From: Streptomyces sp. NBC_00654 | Lineage (GTDB): Bacteria; Actinomycetota; Actinomycetes; Streptomycetales; Streptomycetaceae | Reading direction: 5' to 3' | Length of the DNA stretch: 64,000 nt | NCBI RefSeq assembly: GCF_026341775.1 | Contig: NZ_JAPEOB010000002.1 | Span: 2,046,001 to 2,110,000, forward strand | Part shown: piece after piece, positions 55,470-63,737 of the stretch | How the letters are laid out: every line of letters begins with the position of its first letter | Numbering within the stretch: position 1 is the stretch's first letter | Notes under the pieces: model-generated | Database searches by the model: none | Seen by the model: only the letters and a program-made list of their open reading frames with translations | Told to the model about the DNA's origin: nothing | Made by a program: the position numbers and the translations under genes

Positions 55470-56612
55470 TCAGAGCAGTGTCCTCAGCTCTTCGGCGAGC
55501 AGGTCCCAGCGCCACTTCTCCTCGACCCAGGCCCGGCCCCGCTCCCCCATGCTCCGCCGCAGCTCCGGGTCGCCGAGCAGCGTGACGATCCGGTCGGCCG
55601 ACTCCTCGGCGTTCCCGCCGCGCACCACCCACCCGGTCTCCCCGTCGAGCACCGCGTCGGGGGCACCGCCCGAGTCGCCCGCCACCACCGGCAGTCCGGT
55701 CGCGGAGGCCTCCAGGTAGACGATGCCCAGGCCCTCGACGTCGAGGCCCCCGCGCCGGGTGCGGCACGGCATGGCGAAGACGTCCCCCGCGCCGTAGTGG
55801 GCGGGCAGCTCCGCCCACGGCACCGGGCCGGTGAAGCGCACCGAGTCCAGCACGCCCGTCTCGGCGGCCAGCCGCTTCAGGTCCTTGGCGTACGGGCCGC
55901 CGCCGACGATCAGGAGCACGGCGTCCGGCACCTGCGCCAGGATCGCGGGCATGGCGAGGATCAGCGTGTCCTGGCCCTTGCGCGGCACCAGCCGCGACAC
56001 ACAGACGACGACGGGCCGGTCGGTAAGTCCGAGGCGGGCCCTGACCCGGTCCCCGCCGGACGCCGGGTGGAAGGTCTTCTCGTCGACCCCGGGCGGCAGC
56101 TGGACCATCCGGGCGGCCGCCCCGGGGGTGAGCGCGGCGGCGATCCGGGAGCGGGTGTACTCACCGAGGTACGTGATGGTGTCCGTGCCCTCGCCGATCC
56201 GGCGCAGCAGTTGCCGGGACGCGGGCAGCTGGGCCCAGCCCGCCTCGTGCCCGTGGGTGGTCGCCACGATGCGGCGGGCGCCGGCCCTGCGCAGGGCCGG
56301 CGCCATCAGACCGAGCGGGGCGGCGGCGCCGAACCAGACGGAGGTGCAGCCGTGCGCGCGCAGCAGTCCTACGGCCTGCCGGGTGACCCGCGGGGTCGGC
56401 AGCAGCATGGTCGTACGGTCGCGCACGACGGTGAACGGCTGCTCCGCGTCGAAGGCGGCGGTGGCCGCGACACCCTCGGCGCTCCGCTTCCAGGTCGAGG
56501 CGTAGACGACGAGCTGTCCGGGGTCCAGGCGCAGCGCCATGTTGTGCAGGAACGCCTGGATACCGCCGGGGCGGGGCGGGAAATCGTTCGTCACGATCAA
56601 GGTCTTGTCCAT
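55470..56612 (-). CDS. GT4-family glycosyltransferase (PimB' type)
   Basis: The 380-residue GT-B glycosyltransferase begins MDKTLIVTNDFPPRPGGIQA, has VCVSRLVPRKGQDTLI in the donor domain and the EX7E motif in GLDVEGLGIVYLEASATGLP. In mycobacteria the ortholog at this position (Rv2188c) adds the second mannose to phosphatidylinositol mannoside, so a GDP-mannose:PIM1 mannosyltransferase role is inferred. ATG at 56612 fits the family N-terminus; TACTGT lies 8 nt upstream. An ATG at 56645 would add 11 residues. Confidence 0.92.
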   Translation of the reverse strand: MDKTLIVTNDFPPRPGGIQAFLHNMALRLDPGQLVVYASTWKRSAEGVAATAAFDAEQPFTVVRDRTTMLLPTPRVTRQAVGLLRAHGCTSVWFGAAAPLGLMAPALRRAGARRIVATTHGHEAGWAQLPASRQLLRRIGEGTDTITYLGEYTRSRIAAALTPGAAARMVQLPPGVDEKTFHPASGGDRVRARLGLTDRPVVVCVSRLVPRKGQDTLILAMPAILAQVPDAVLLIVGGGPYAKDLKRLAAETGVLDSVRFTGPVPWAELPAHYGAGDVFAMPCRTRRGGLDVEGLGIVYLEASATGLPVVAGDSGGAPDAVLDGETGWVVRGGNAEESADRIVTLLGDPELRRSMGERGRAWVEEKWRWDLLAEELRTLL

Positions 56613-56739
56613 CGCCGCCGACAGTACCCAACGGCCGCGCTTCATGGCTCACGCACGGTCCCGCCCGGCATCATGGCTCCCCCGGGGCACGGGACGGACA
56701 CGGGCGGGACGGCGACGAGCGGGACGGGCAGGGCGGCGG

Positions 56740-58026
56740 ATGAGGCCGGTGAAGAGTGCGGCGGCGGGATCCCGCGGCGCGCGGCTGCTGCCGCTCGCGG
56801 TGTGGGCACTGACCAGGGCGGCGCTGCTGCTGTGTGTGTTCAAGGTGTTCACGGTGCCGGGCCCGGACGTCACGGTGGATGTCTCGGTGATCTACCGGGG
56901 CTGGTACGAGGTCCTGCGCACCGGCACGTACCCGCTGGACGACATCACCTGGCAGTACCCGCCCGCCGCGGCGCTGGCCATGCTGTCCCCGGCGCTGCTG
57001 CCGTTCCTGGAGTACGCGGCGGCGTTCTTCGTGCTGGTGCTGCTGTGCGACGCGCTGGTCCTGGGGCTGCTGCTGTACGCCGGGCGGCGCCCGGGGATAC
57101 AGGACGCGGGCGCGTGGGTGTGGGTGGCGGGGGTGCCGCTGCTGGGCCCGACCGCGTACGCCCGGTACGACCTGATGGTGACGGCGCTCGCCGTGGCGGC
57201 GCTGCTGGCCGGGCTGCGCCGTCCCCGGGTACTGGGGGCGCTGGCCGGGTTCGGGGCGCTGCTGAAGGTGTGGCCGGTGCTGCTGCTGGTGGGCACCCGG
57301 CGCGGGCGGGCGACGCGCGGGGCGTGGGTCTCGGCGGCGGTGACGGGTGCGGTGGTGGCCGCGGGGTGCGCCCTGGCCATGCCGGGCGCGTTCGTGTTCC
57401 TGGAGTTCCAGCGGGAGCGGGGCACCGAGATCGAGTCGCTGGGGGCGCTGTTCTTCCACGGGGCCCGGCATTTCGGCTGGGAGGGACGGGTGGAGCTGCA
57501 CTACGGCTCGCTGGAGTTCCTCGGACCCCATGTACCGCTGGTCTCGGCGCTGGCGCTGGGGCTGAGCCTGCCGGCGTTCGGCTGGCTGCTGGTGTGGCGG
57601 CTGCGGGCCCGTGAGTTCTCGGTGCGCACCCCGGCGGACGCGGCGTTCACGGCGGTGCTGCTGTTCACCACGACCAGCCGGGTGATCAGCCCGCAGTACC
57701 TGGTGTGGCTGGTCGGGCTCGCGGCGGTCTGTCTGGTGTTCCGGGGCGGCCGGACAGGGCTGCCCGCCTGTCTGGTGCTGCTGGCGACCGGCGTCACCCT
57801 GCTGGAGTTCCCGCTCGGGTTCGGGCATGTGGTGGCCAGTGACGCGACGGGGGTGGGTCTGCTGGTGGTCCGCAACGGTCTGCTGGTGGCGGCCTCGGTC
57901 ATCGCCGGGCGGCGGCTGTGGCGGGAGACGGTGCCGGGGCGCGGGCGGCCCGCGGGGCGGGCGGACCGGGGCGCGGCGGACACCGTGTCCGGTGCGGGCG
58001 CTCAGCCCAGCCGGGCGCTCAGGTAA
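56740..58026 (+). CDS. GT87/DUF2029-type membrane mannosyltransferase-like protein
   Basis: The 428-residue polytopic protein has about ten membrane helices. A conserved acidic residue follows the first helix (TVDVSVIYRGWYEVLRTG), then WQYPPAAALAMLSPALLPFL and RYDLMVTALAVAALLAGL, as in GT87 polyprenyl-phosphate-mannose-dependent alpha-mannosyltransferases. The mycobacterial counterpart in this region (Rv2181) branches lipomannan; that role is inferred. The start is uncertain: ATG at 56740 removes an Arg-rich shadow-like extension. The 3' end overlaps the convergent lipoprotein gene by 25 bp. Confidence 0.85.
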   Translation: MRPVKSAAAGSRGARLLPLAVWALTRAALLLCVFKVFTVPGPDVTVDVSVIYRGWYEVLRTGTYPLDDITWQYPPAAALAMLSPALLPFLEYAAAFFVLVLLCDALVLGLLLYAGRRPGIQDAGAWVWVAGVPLLGPTAYARYDLMVTALAVAALLAGLRRPRVLGALAGFGALLKVWPVLLLVGTRRGRATRGAWVSAAVTGAVVAAGCALAMPGAFVFLEFQRERGTEIESLGALFFHGARHFGWEGRVELHYGSLEFLGPHVPLVSALALGLSLPAFGWLLVWRLRAREFSVRTPADAAFTAVLLFTTTSRVISPQYLVWLVGLAAVCLVFRGGRTGLPACLVLLATGVTLLEFPLGFGHVVASDATGVGLLVVRNGLLVAASVIAGRRLWRETVPGRGRPAGRADRGAADTVSGAGAQPSRALR

Positions 58027-59261
58027 TCCCGCCAGGACGCCGTGAAGTCCTGGGGGGTCGTGTCGAGGACGGTGCGCAGCGCGTGCTCCACCGACCCGTC
58101 CCGGCCCGGGTGGCGCCCCACGGCCTCGTAGAAGGCGATCAGCTTCTCCTCGCCCCACCGGTCGGCGATCAGCGCGCAGGCCAGCCAGCCGCCCTCGTAC
58201 GCCCCGGCGAGCTTCCCGGCGTCCCCGGCGAAGGCGAAGTCCTTGTCCGCGGGCAGTTCGGCGGGCCGCTCGCCGCGCCGTACGGCCCGGGCCAGTTCGG
58301 GCGCGATCTGCTCCGCCGGGCGGTCCTCCGCGCGGTAGGCCGTCCAGTCGGCGAAGCCCTCGGAGAGCCACATCGGGGTGGCCGCGGACGTCCCGGGCCG
58401 GGTCGCCACATGGGTGGTCTCATGGGTCAGGACGACCCGTTGGCCGAAGGTGCCGAGCATCGCGTACGCCTGCGGGTTGACGATCACCCGGTCGGCCAGG
58501 GCCGGGCGCCGGCCGGTGCCGCCGACCTCGCCGGTGGTGACGGCGGCTATGCCCCGGTAGCTCGCCTCCGGTGAGCCCAGCAGCTTCGCCATGTCCTCGA
58601 CGGAGTCCGGTACGAGCACCACCACCCGGCGCGCCCAGGACCGGGGCCAGGCGCCGGAGACGGCCGGAACGGCGAGGTCGGCGGTGTCCGCGACCCGGCG
58701 CAGCTCCCCCTCCTCCCGGCCGACGCCCAGGACGAGGCTGTGCGCCCCGCGCACGACCTGGACGTCGCCCTGCTGCCAGAGCTGGTCCGCGGCGTCCTTG
58801 CCGGGCCGGTCGGCGGCGATGTACCAGCGCTCCCCCGCCCCGGCGCGGGTCAGCTCCAGGGTGCGGCGGGTGGCCATCGGGGCGCTGTCGTATCCGGCGA
58901 TCCGGTAGCGCAGCTCGACATCGGCGGTGGCCCTGCGCTCGCCGTGCCCGCTGACGCCCTTCAGCTCGTACGTCCAGGACTTCAGGGGTACGTCGGCGAG
59001 GTTGGCCAGCTCGGTGCGCTGGGCGGCCCGCAGCTTCGTGGCCCGGGGGTCGATCACGGACAGGAAGGCGGTGGGGTCGTGGGCCAGGACGGCGGCGGCC
59101 CGGTCGTCCAGGACGGCACCGATCTCCCGGGCCGTGGGGCCGGTGGCGGGGGCGTCGGGGCCGGCGCAGGCGGACGTCAGCAGCAGACCGGCGAGCACGG
59201 CACCCGCCGTACGCCGTCCGCGGGGTCTGCCCCGCCGCGCGTCACCCCTGAGAACAGCCAC
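58002..59261 (-). CDS. Putative zinc metallopeptidase lipoprotein
   Basis: The 419-residue protein has a short Arg-rich N-terminus, a hydrophobic signal stretch ending in a lipobox-like LLLTSAC (Cys32) and a secreted body. A zinc-peptidase signature is visible: HETTH followed 16 residues later by the Glu of WLSEGFADW, a gluzincin-like arrangement. An N-terminal NTF2-like segment (AVLAHDPTAFLSVIDPRATK) may be regulatory. GTG at 59261 has TACGAT exactly 7 nt upstream. The family is common but uncharacterised in Streptomyces. It lies 16 nt from the NlpC/P60 gene. Confidence 0.85.
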   Translation of the reverse strand: MAVLRGDARRGRPRGRRTAGAVLAGLLLTSACAGPDAPATGPTAREIGAVLDDRAAAVLAHDPTAFLSVIDPRATKLRAAQRTELANLADVPLKSWTYELKGVSGHGERRATADVELRYRIAGYDSAPMATRRTLELTRAGAGERWYIAADRPGKDAADQLWQQGDVQVVRGAHSLVLGVGREEGELRRVADTADLAVPAVSGAWPRSWARRVVVLVPDSVEDMAKLLGSPEASYRGIAAVTTGEVGGTGRRPALADRVIVNPQAYAMLGTFGQRVVLTHETTHVATRPGTSAATPMWLSEGFADWTAYRAEDRPAEQIAPELARAVRRGERPAELPADKDFAFAGDAGKLAGAYEGGWLACALIADRWGEEKLIAFYEAVGRHPGRDGSVEHALRTVLDTTPQDFTASWRDYLSARLG

Positions 59262-59277
59262 CCTGCCGATCGTACGG

Positions 59278-60309
59278 TCAGATACGGGTGACCGAGGAGA
59301 CGGGCATCATGCCGACGGGGTCGAAGCGCACCCTGGCCCCGGGGTAGGGGGCGTGGATGACCTGGCCGTTTCCCACGTACATCCCGATATGGCTGGCGTC
59401 CGCGCGGTAGGCGACCAGATCTCCCGGCCGTGCCTGGGAGAGCGGCACCATCCGGCCCGCGTACCGCTGGGCCTGCGAGGTGCGCGGCAGGCCGACCCCG
59501 GCCTGGGCGTACGCCCAGCGCATCAGCCCGGAACAGTCGAATCCCGAGGGCCCCTCGGCGCCCCACACATAGGGACGGCCGAGCGCCCGCGTGGCCGCCG
59601 CCACGGCGGCCATCCCCCTCGGTGAACCGGGCAGGACGCCGGTGAGGTCCACGGCCGCCCCGTCGCGGCCGGAGCGCGAGGCCCGGTCGAAGGAGGCGCG
59701 CTCCCCGGCGGGCAGCGCCTCCAGCAGTTGGCGGGCGCGGGCGAGCTTGGCCTCGACGGTGCGCTTGTGGCGGAGGACGGCGCTCCGGCCGGCTTCCAGT
59801 TCGGCCAGCGATCGGGCGGCCTCCGCGCGGGTCTGCGCGACCTTGCGCTGGGCCCGGCGGAGCTTGTCCAGGACCAGTGACTGACGGCTGTTCACCCGTT
59901 CCAGGGTGGCGGCCCGGTCGAGATAGGTGTCGGGGTCCGAGGAGAGCAGCAGGGCGAGCGAGGGGTCGATGGAGCCGGAGCGGTACTGCGCGCCGGCGAG
60001 CGAACCGAGCGCCGTACGCATCCGGTTGATGCCTTCCTGACCGCGCGCCGCCCGGTCCTGGGCGCGGTCCACCTCGCCGCGCAGCCGGTCGACCCGCTCC
60101 CCGGCCTCGTTGAACTGCTCGGTGGCCCTCTCCGCCTCGCCGTACAGCCGGTCGACCTCGGCCCTGGCCGCCTCGGGGCTGTCCTGCGGGTCGGCGCTCG
60201 CCGGGGGCCCCGTGAGCGTCGCGGCCGCGGTGGCCGCGGCGGCCGTGAGGACAGTGGCCCGGATGCTCCGGCCGAGACCGGGCTGAGTGGAACGGCGATG
60301 GGACACCAC
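59278..60309 (-). CDS. Secreted NlpC/P60 peptidoglycan endopeptidase (first paralogue)
   Basis: The 343-residue protein has a twin-Arg-containing secretion signal (SHRR start, helix TVLTAAAATAAATL, cleavage near PASA), a long coiled coil (EVDRLYGEAERATEQF onward) and a C-terminal NlpC/P60 domain with Cys in GFDCSGLMRWAYAQAG and His in ASHIGMYVGNGQVIHAP. It cleaves stem peptides, in the RipA/RpfA-type class of wall hydrolases. The GTG at 60309 is chosen by alignment with the paralogue upstream. It is a tandem duplicate of the next gene. A TTGACA-like hexamer lies about 155 bp upstream. Confidence 0.93.
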   Translation of the reverse strand: MVSHRRSTQPGLGRSIRATVLTAAAATAAATLTGPPASADPQDSPEAARAEVDRLYGEAERATEQFNEAGERVDRLRGEVDRAQDRAARGQEGINRMRTALGSLAGAQYRSGSIDPSLALLLSSDPDTYLDRAATLERVNSRQSLVLDKLRRAQRKVAQTRAEAARSLAELEAGRSAVLRHKRTVEAKLARARQLLEALPAGERASFDRASRSGRDGAAVDLTGVLPGSPRGMAAVAAATRALGRPYVWGAEGPSGFDCSGLMRWAYAQAGVGLPRTSQAQRYAGRMVPLSQARPGDLVAYRADASHIGMYVGNGQVIHAPYPGARVRFDPVGMMPVSSVTRI

Positions 60310-60469
60310 AGGAAGCCGCACTTCCTTCCGCTGACGCAGAGGTGCGCAGCCCCTGCCGCCCGGGGCGGGCGGACCGACGACCGGGAGCTGCACAGCAGGC
60401 AGACAGTAATCGGACGGCTACGCGGCGGCCAAAGACCGCGCCGGGGGCGCGCGGGGGTGTCAAACAGCT

Positions 60470-60505
60470 CCGCCCCACCGGTGACCTCGGTCTCCGGCGG
60501 GGCGG
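60470..60505 (-). terminator. Hairpin between the two NlpC/P60 genes
   Basis: CCGCCCCACCGG and CCGGCGGGGCGG pair with one wobble around a 12-nt loop, 40 nt after the stop of the upstream paralogue. A smaller CGCCC/GGGCG stem lies directly at the stop (60531-60544). The two genes are thus probably separate transcripts. Confidence 0.6.
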
Positions 60506-60544
60506 GGCGTCAGTGGAGCGGGGCGTAATTCGCCCGTTCGGGCG

Positions 60545-61573
60545 TCAGGCGACGCGGACGCCGAACTGGAAGGTGCCCATGTAGTCCATCGACTCGTAGC
60601 GGACGTTGGCGCCCGGCTTCGGAGCGTGCAGGATCTGGTTGCCGCCCGCGTACAGGCCCACGTGCGAGGTGTTGTTGAAGAACACCAGGTCGCCCGGCTT
60701 CAGCGCGCTGCGCCCGATCCGCTGACCGTCGTTGACCTGGGTGTAGGTGACGCGGGAGATCTGGACGTTGGCCTGGGCATAGGCCCACTGCGTCAGCCCG
60801 GAGCAGTCGTAGGAGCTGGGGCCGGTGCCGCCGGGGTAGTACGGCTTGCCGATCTGGGTCGCGGCGGCCTGGAGGGCGGCGGCGCCGCGGGCGGAGGCGG
60901 GAACCTCGTTGCCCAGCTCCACCCGGTCGCCCGCGGCGCGGCTGGCGCGCTGCTCGTCCGCGTCCATCTTGGCGCGCTCGGCGACGGTCAGGGTGTTGAG
61001 CAGCCGCCGGGCCTCGGCGAGCTTGGCCGAGGACTTCTTCTTGTTCTCGCCGAGCGTCTTGCGGACCTCGGCGAGGTCGCCCAGCTTCGCCTGTGCTTCC
61101 TTGCGCTGCTGCGCGAGGGTGCGCTGCTTGGACTGGATCTTCTGGAGCGACTCGGTCTGCTTGGCCGTCAGCTGGTCCAGCGCGGAGGCCTGGTCGAGGA
61201 AGTCGTCCGGGTCCGAGGCGAGGAAGAGCTGCACGGACGGGTCGATACCGCCGGAGCGGTACTGCGCGGTGGCGATCGAACCCAGTTCACCGCGCAGGGT
61301 GTTGAGCTCGTCCTGGCCGCGGGCGACCTTGTCCTGGAGCGCGTCGACCTGCTTCTTGAGCTTGTCCTGCTGCTCCTTGGCCCCGTTGAACTTCTCGGTC
61401 GCCGCCTCCGCCTCGTGGTAGAGCTTGTCGACCTCCGACTTGACGTCGGCCTTGCTCGGCTTGGGGTCGGCGTGGGCGGCCTGGGAGGACAGGGCCACTG
61501 CCGCAGCGGCGGCCGCGGTGAGCACGTTCACGCGGGCGCGGCTCGGCTGCTTGGGACGACGGTGGGACGCCAC
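60545..61573 (-). CDS. Secreted NlpC/P60 peptidoglycan endopeptidase (second paralogue)
   Basis: The 342-residue protein parallels its neighbour: start MASHRRPKQPSRARVN (GTG at 61573), signal helix, cleavage near QAAHA, coiled coil (EVDKLYHEAEAATEKF), and an NlpC/P60 domain with Cys in SYDCSGLTQWAYAQAN and His in TSHVGLYAGGNQILHAP. GTG has AAGGAG about 10 nt upstream. The leader has the features of a c-di-AMP riboswitch, which controls wall hydrolases in actinobacteria. Rv2190c is the mycobacterial counterpart by position. Confidence 0.94.
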   Translation of the reverse strand: MASHRRPKQPSRARVNVLTAAAAAAVALSSQAAHADPKPSKADVKSEVDKLYHEAEAATEKFNGAKEQQDKLKKQVDALQDKVARGQDELNTLRGELGSIATAQYRSGGIDPSVQLFLASDPDDFLDQASALDQLTAKQTESLQKIQSKQRTLAQQRKEAQAKLGDLAEVRKTLGENKKKSSAKLAEARRLLNTLTVAERAKMDADEQRASRAAGDRVELGNEVPASARGAAALQAAATQIGKPYYPGGTGPSSYDCSGLTQWAYAQANVQISRVTYTQVNDGQRIGRSALKPGDLVFFNNTSHVGLYAGGNQILHAPKPGANVRYESMDYMGTFQFGVRVA

Positions 61574-61589
61574 GAAGGCGAGCTCCTTC

Positions 61590-61735
61590 TTCCTCGAGCC
61601 GCCTACCGGGCTGTGGGGGACTTGGATCCCCGGCTCCGTGCATGTCACGGACTCGGCGGTGCCTTCGCCGCCACCCCGAATGGGTGATCAACCGTGCGAA
61701 GGTTCGAGGCCTGACCTTAGTGACCATCTCGTGAT
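61590..61735 (-). ncRNA. Probable ydaO/yuaA (c-di-AMP) riboswitch
   Basis: The leader of the NlpC/P60 gene (minus strand) contains, in order, GGTTGATCACCC, a GGGGTGGCGGCGAAGGC hairpin, CACCGCCGAGTCCGTGAC, GGAGCCGGGGATCCAAG, CCCCC and GGTAGGCGGCTC just before the ribosome binding site. These match the spacing and conserved blocks of ydaO-type elements that precede actinobacterial cell-wall hydrolase genes. Exact boundaries are approximate. The surrounding 61574-61893 region is otherwise non-coding and AT-rich around 61740-61790, likely the promoter. Confidence 0.7.
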
Positions 61736-61838
61736 CAGTTCAAATCCTCACAAGAAAAATCTCACCACTTCAGGTACTTCTTTACACACATCGCACCGCC
61801 TGTAGCGGCGACTTGACGGTACGTTCCGGAAATCCCGG

Positions 61839-61865
61839 CATGCCGCACATGTCGCGCATGTCGAA
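61839..61865. repeat. Three tandem 9-bp units CATGYCGNN
   Basis: CATGCCGCA, CATGTCGCG and CATGTCGAA follow each other without gap just downstream of the NYN gene. Another CATGTCCGG follows at about 61875. It lies on the far side of the NlpC/P60 promoter region. The function is unknown. Confidence 0.55.
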
Positions 61866-61893
61866 CTAGCCGGTCATGTCCGGCCATGCGCCC

Positions 61894-63261
61894 TCAGACG
61901 CGGGAGAGCCGCTTCAGCAGCAGGGCGGACGCGACCGGCCGGGCCCCCGCCTTGGCCACCCCGTCCGCCACCTCACGGTCGGTGGAGACCACCACGACGG
62001 GCCGGCCGGGCGGTTCCGCACGGGCCAGTTGACGGATCAGCTCGTCCGCCGTGACCCCCGCCTTGCTGAACAGCACCCGGACCCCGCGCGGCGGGGCGAG
62101 CAGTACCGGCACGGCCAGCTCCGCCCCGTCGAACACACAGGTCATCTCGGCGCCGGTCTGCGCCGCGAGCACCGAGAGACCGCCCAGCAGCCGCAACCGC
62201 TGCTTCTCCAGCGGCATCTGCGGATATCCGGTCTTGGTGACGTTGTAGCCGTCCACGATCAGATGCGCCTGCGGCAGCGCGAGCAACTGGTCCAGGAGCG
62301 CCGGGTCCGTCTCCGAAAGGGCCCTGGCGGCGATGTCCTTGGGCGACATCCGGCCCGGCTCCACCGCCTCGACGCCGTCGGCGGGACGGATCGTCGAGGG
62401 CGGCAGCGCCAGTTCGCGGCGCAGCCCGCGGGCCGCGTCCAGCACCGTGTCGAGCAGCAGCCGCAGGCGCATGTCCTCGACGGAGCGCCCCTCCCTGGCC
62501 GCCCTGCGGCTCGCCTCGACGGACGACTCCGCCTCGCCGAGCCGCGCCTTGAGCCGCCGCGACTCGCTCTCGGCCGCGGAGACCTGGGCGGCCGTCTCGG
62601 CCCGCAGCGCGTCGGCCTCGGCCGCGCTCCGGCGCAGCGCCGCCTCGCTGCGCTTCACCTCGCTCTGCGCGCTGCGCAGTTTGCGGTGGAGGGACTCGGC
62701 CTCCTTGCGGGCCGCGTCCAGCTCGGCGCGCAGCCTCTCCGTCTCGCTCCTGGTCAGCGCCCGCGCCTGGGCCAGTTCCTCGCGCAGCCGGTCCAGCTCG
62801 CGCCGGGTCTCCTCGTCGGCCCGTTCCGCGTCGGCGCGCTGGACCTCCTCGCCGGCGGCCTCTACCAGCTTGACCCAGCCGGCCGGGCGCAGCACATAGG
62901 CGGCCGCGGCCACATCGACGGGATCGGCGGCGGCGGGCGGCGCGCCCGCCTCCAGCGCACCGGCCAGCTCGGGCTGGGCCTGGGCGATCCGCTCGCCGAT
63001 GCGCTGCCGGAACAGCGGATCGCTCGCCAGGGCGGCCGCCATCGCGTTCCCGGCGAACTTGGCACGCCGGGTCGGGGTGAAACGGGCGTACTGCCGCAGC
63101 TGGGCGGGCAGTTCGCTGACCGTCAGGCCGCCGAAGGCGTCCGCGACCAGCGCGACGACCCGCCGCCGTACGCCCTCGGGCAGCGGGCGGTCGAGCACCT
63201 CGACGGCACCGTCGTCGGCCGCATCGGCCGGTTCGGCGCCGTTAGTCGGCTGCTCCACCAT
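61894..63261 (-). CDS. NYN (YacP-like) domain RNA-binding protein with coiled coil
   Basis: The 455-residue protein has an N-terminal helical domain (about 1-140), a long Glu/Arg/Ala-rich coiled coil (about 140-270) and a C-terminal NYN/PIN-like nuclease domain beginning LIVDGYNVTKTGYPQMP, with CVFDGAEL, GVTADELIRQLA and VVVSTDREVADGV carrying the acidic metal-binding residues. Bacillus YacP/Rae1, a relative, is a ribosome-associated RNase, so RNA cleavage is plausible. ATG at 63261 has GGGGTGA upstream. It precedes no other gene on its strand before the riboswitch. Confidence 0.9.
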   Translation of the reverse strand: MVEQPTNGAEPADAADDGAVEVLDRPLPEGVRRRVVALVADAFGGLTVSELPAQLRQYARFTPTRRAKFAGNAMAAALASDPLFRQRIGERIAQAQPELAGALEAGAPPAAADPVDVAAAAYVLRPAGWVKLVEAAGEEVQRADAERADEETRRELDRLREELAQARALTRSETERLRAELDAARKEAESLHRKLRSAQSEVKRSEAALRRSAAEADALRAETAAQVSAAESESRRLKARLGEAESSVEASRRAAREGRSVEDMRLRLLLDTVLDAARGLRRELALPPSTIRPADGVEAVEPGRMSPKDIAARALSETDPALLDQLLALPQAHLIVDGYNVTKTGYPQMPLEKQRLRLLGGLSVLAAQTGAEMTCVFDGAELAVPVLLAPPRGVRVLFSKAGVTADELIRQLARAEPPGRPVVVVSTDREVADGVAKAGARPVASALLLKRLSRV

Positions 63262-63295
63262 CCGTCACCCCAAATTGTCTGTCCGGGCGGCCCCC

Positions 63296-63538
63296 TCAGG
63301 AGTCGGCACCAGGCCTGTCCACCAGTTCGATCTGGTCCACCGCGTTGCACCAACGACACCGGACCGACTCGATGGTCTCACTGACCACCTCGCGCTCCTC
63401 GACACTCGACTCCCCGGCCAGGTCGAGATGAACGTACTCGACGACCTTGGAGGACCTCGTCACATCGAAGCGAGTGAGATTGCCGCAGAGCGTGCAGCGC
63501 CAGCGAGTAGCGTCGGTCGGCTGGGGAACCGTCGTCAT
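63296..63538 (-). CDS. Small zinc-ribbon-like protein
   Basis: The 80-residue protein carries two CXXC pairs (RCTLCGN at residues 15-18 and RCRWCNA near residue 62), as expected for a four-Cys zinc ribbon, with an acidic stretch between. ATG at 63538 has AGAGGA 8 nt upstream. It lies 34 nt upstream of the NYN gene on the same strand and is probably co-transcribed. I recognise no named family. Its partner gene suggests a role in RNA or ribosome binding. Confidence 0.82.
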   Translation of the reverse strand: MTTVPQPTDATRWRCTLCGNLTRFDVTRSSKVVEYVHLDLAGESSVEEREVVSETIESVRCRWCNAVDQIELVDRPGADS

Positions 63539-63737
63539 CGTTGCGTCCTCTTTCGTCGTTCGTCCGTCCACCGGGCCTCGGCCGCGCGCGGCCGGGTCCC
63601 GTGCTGTCCTGTCCCAAGGATCTCGCGGTGCGCCGTCGAACTGCGGAAGTCCTGGCGCAACCCTACGGCCTCGCGTATACCCATCGGCACGGCGAGGCGC
63701 TCTGTCCGCTTCTCCACCGGTGCGTCATGCTCTGTGC

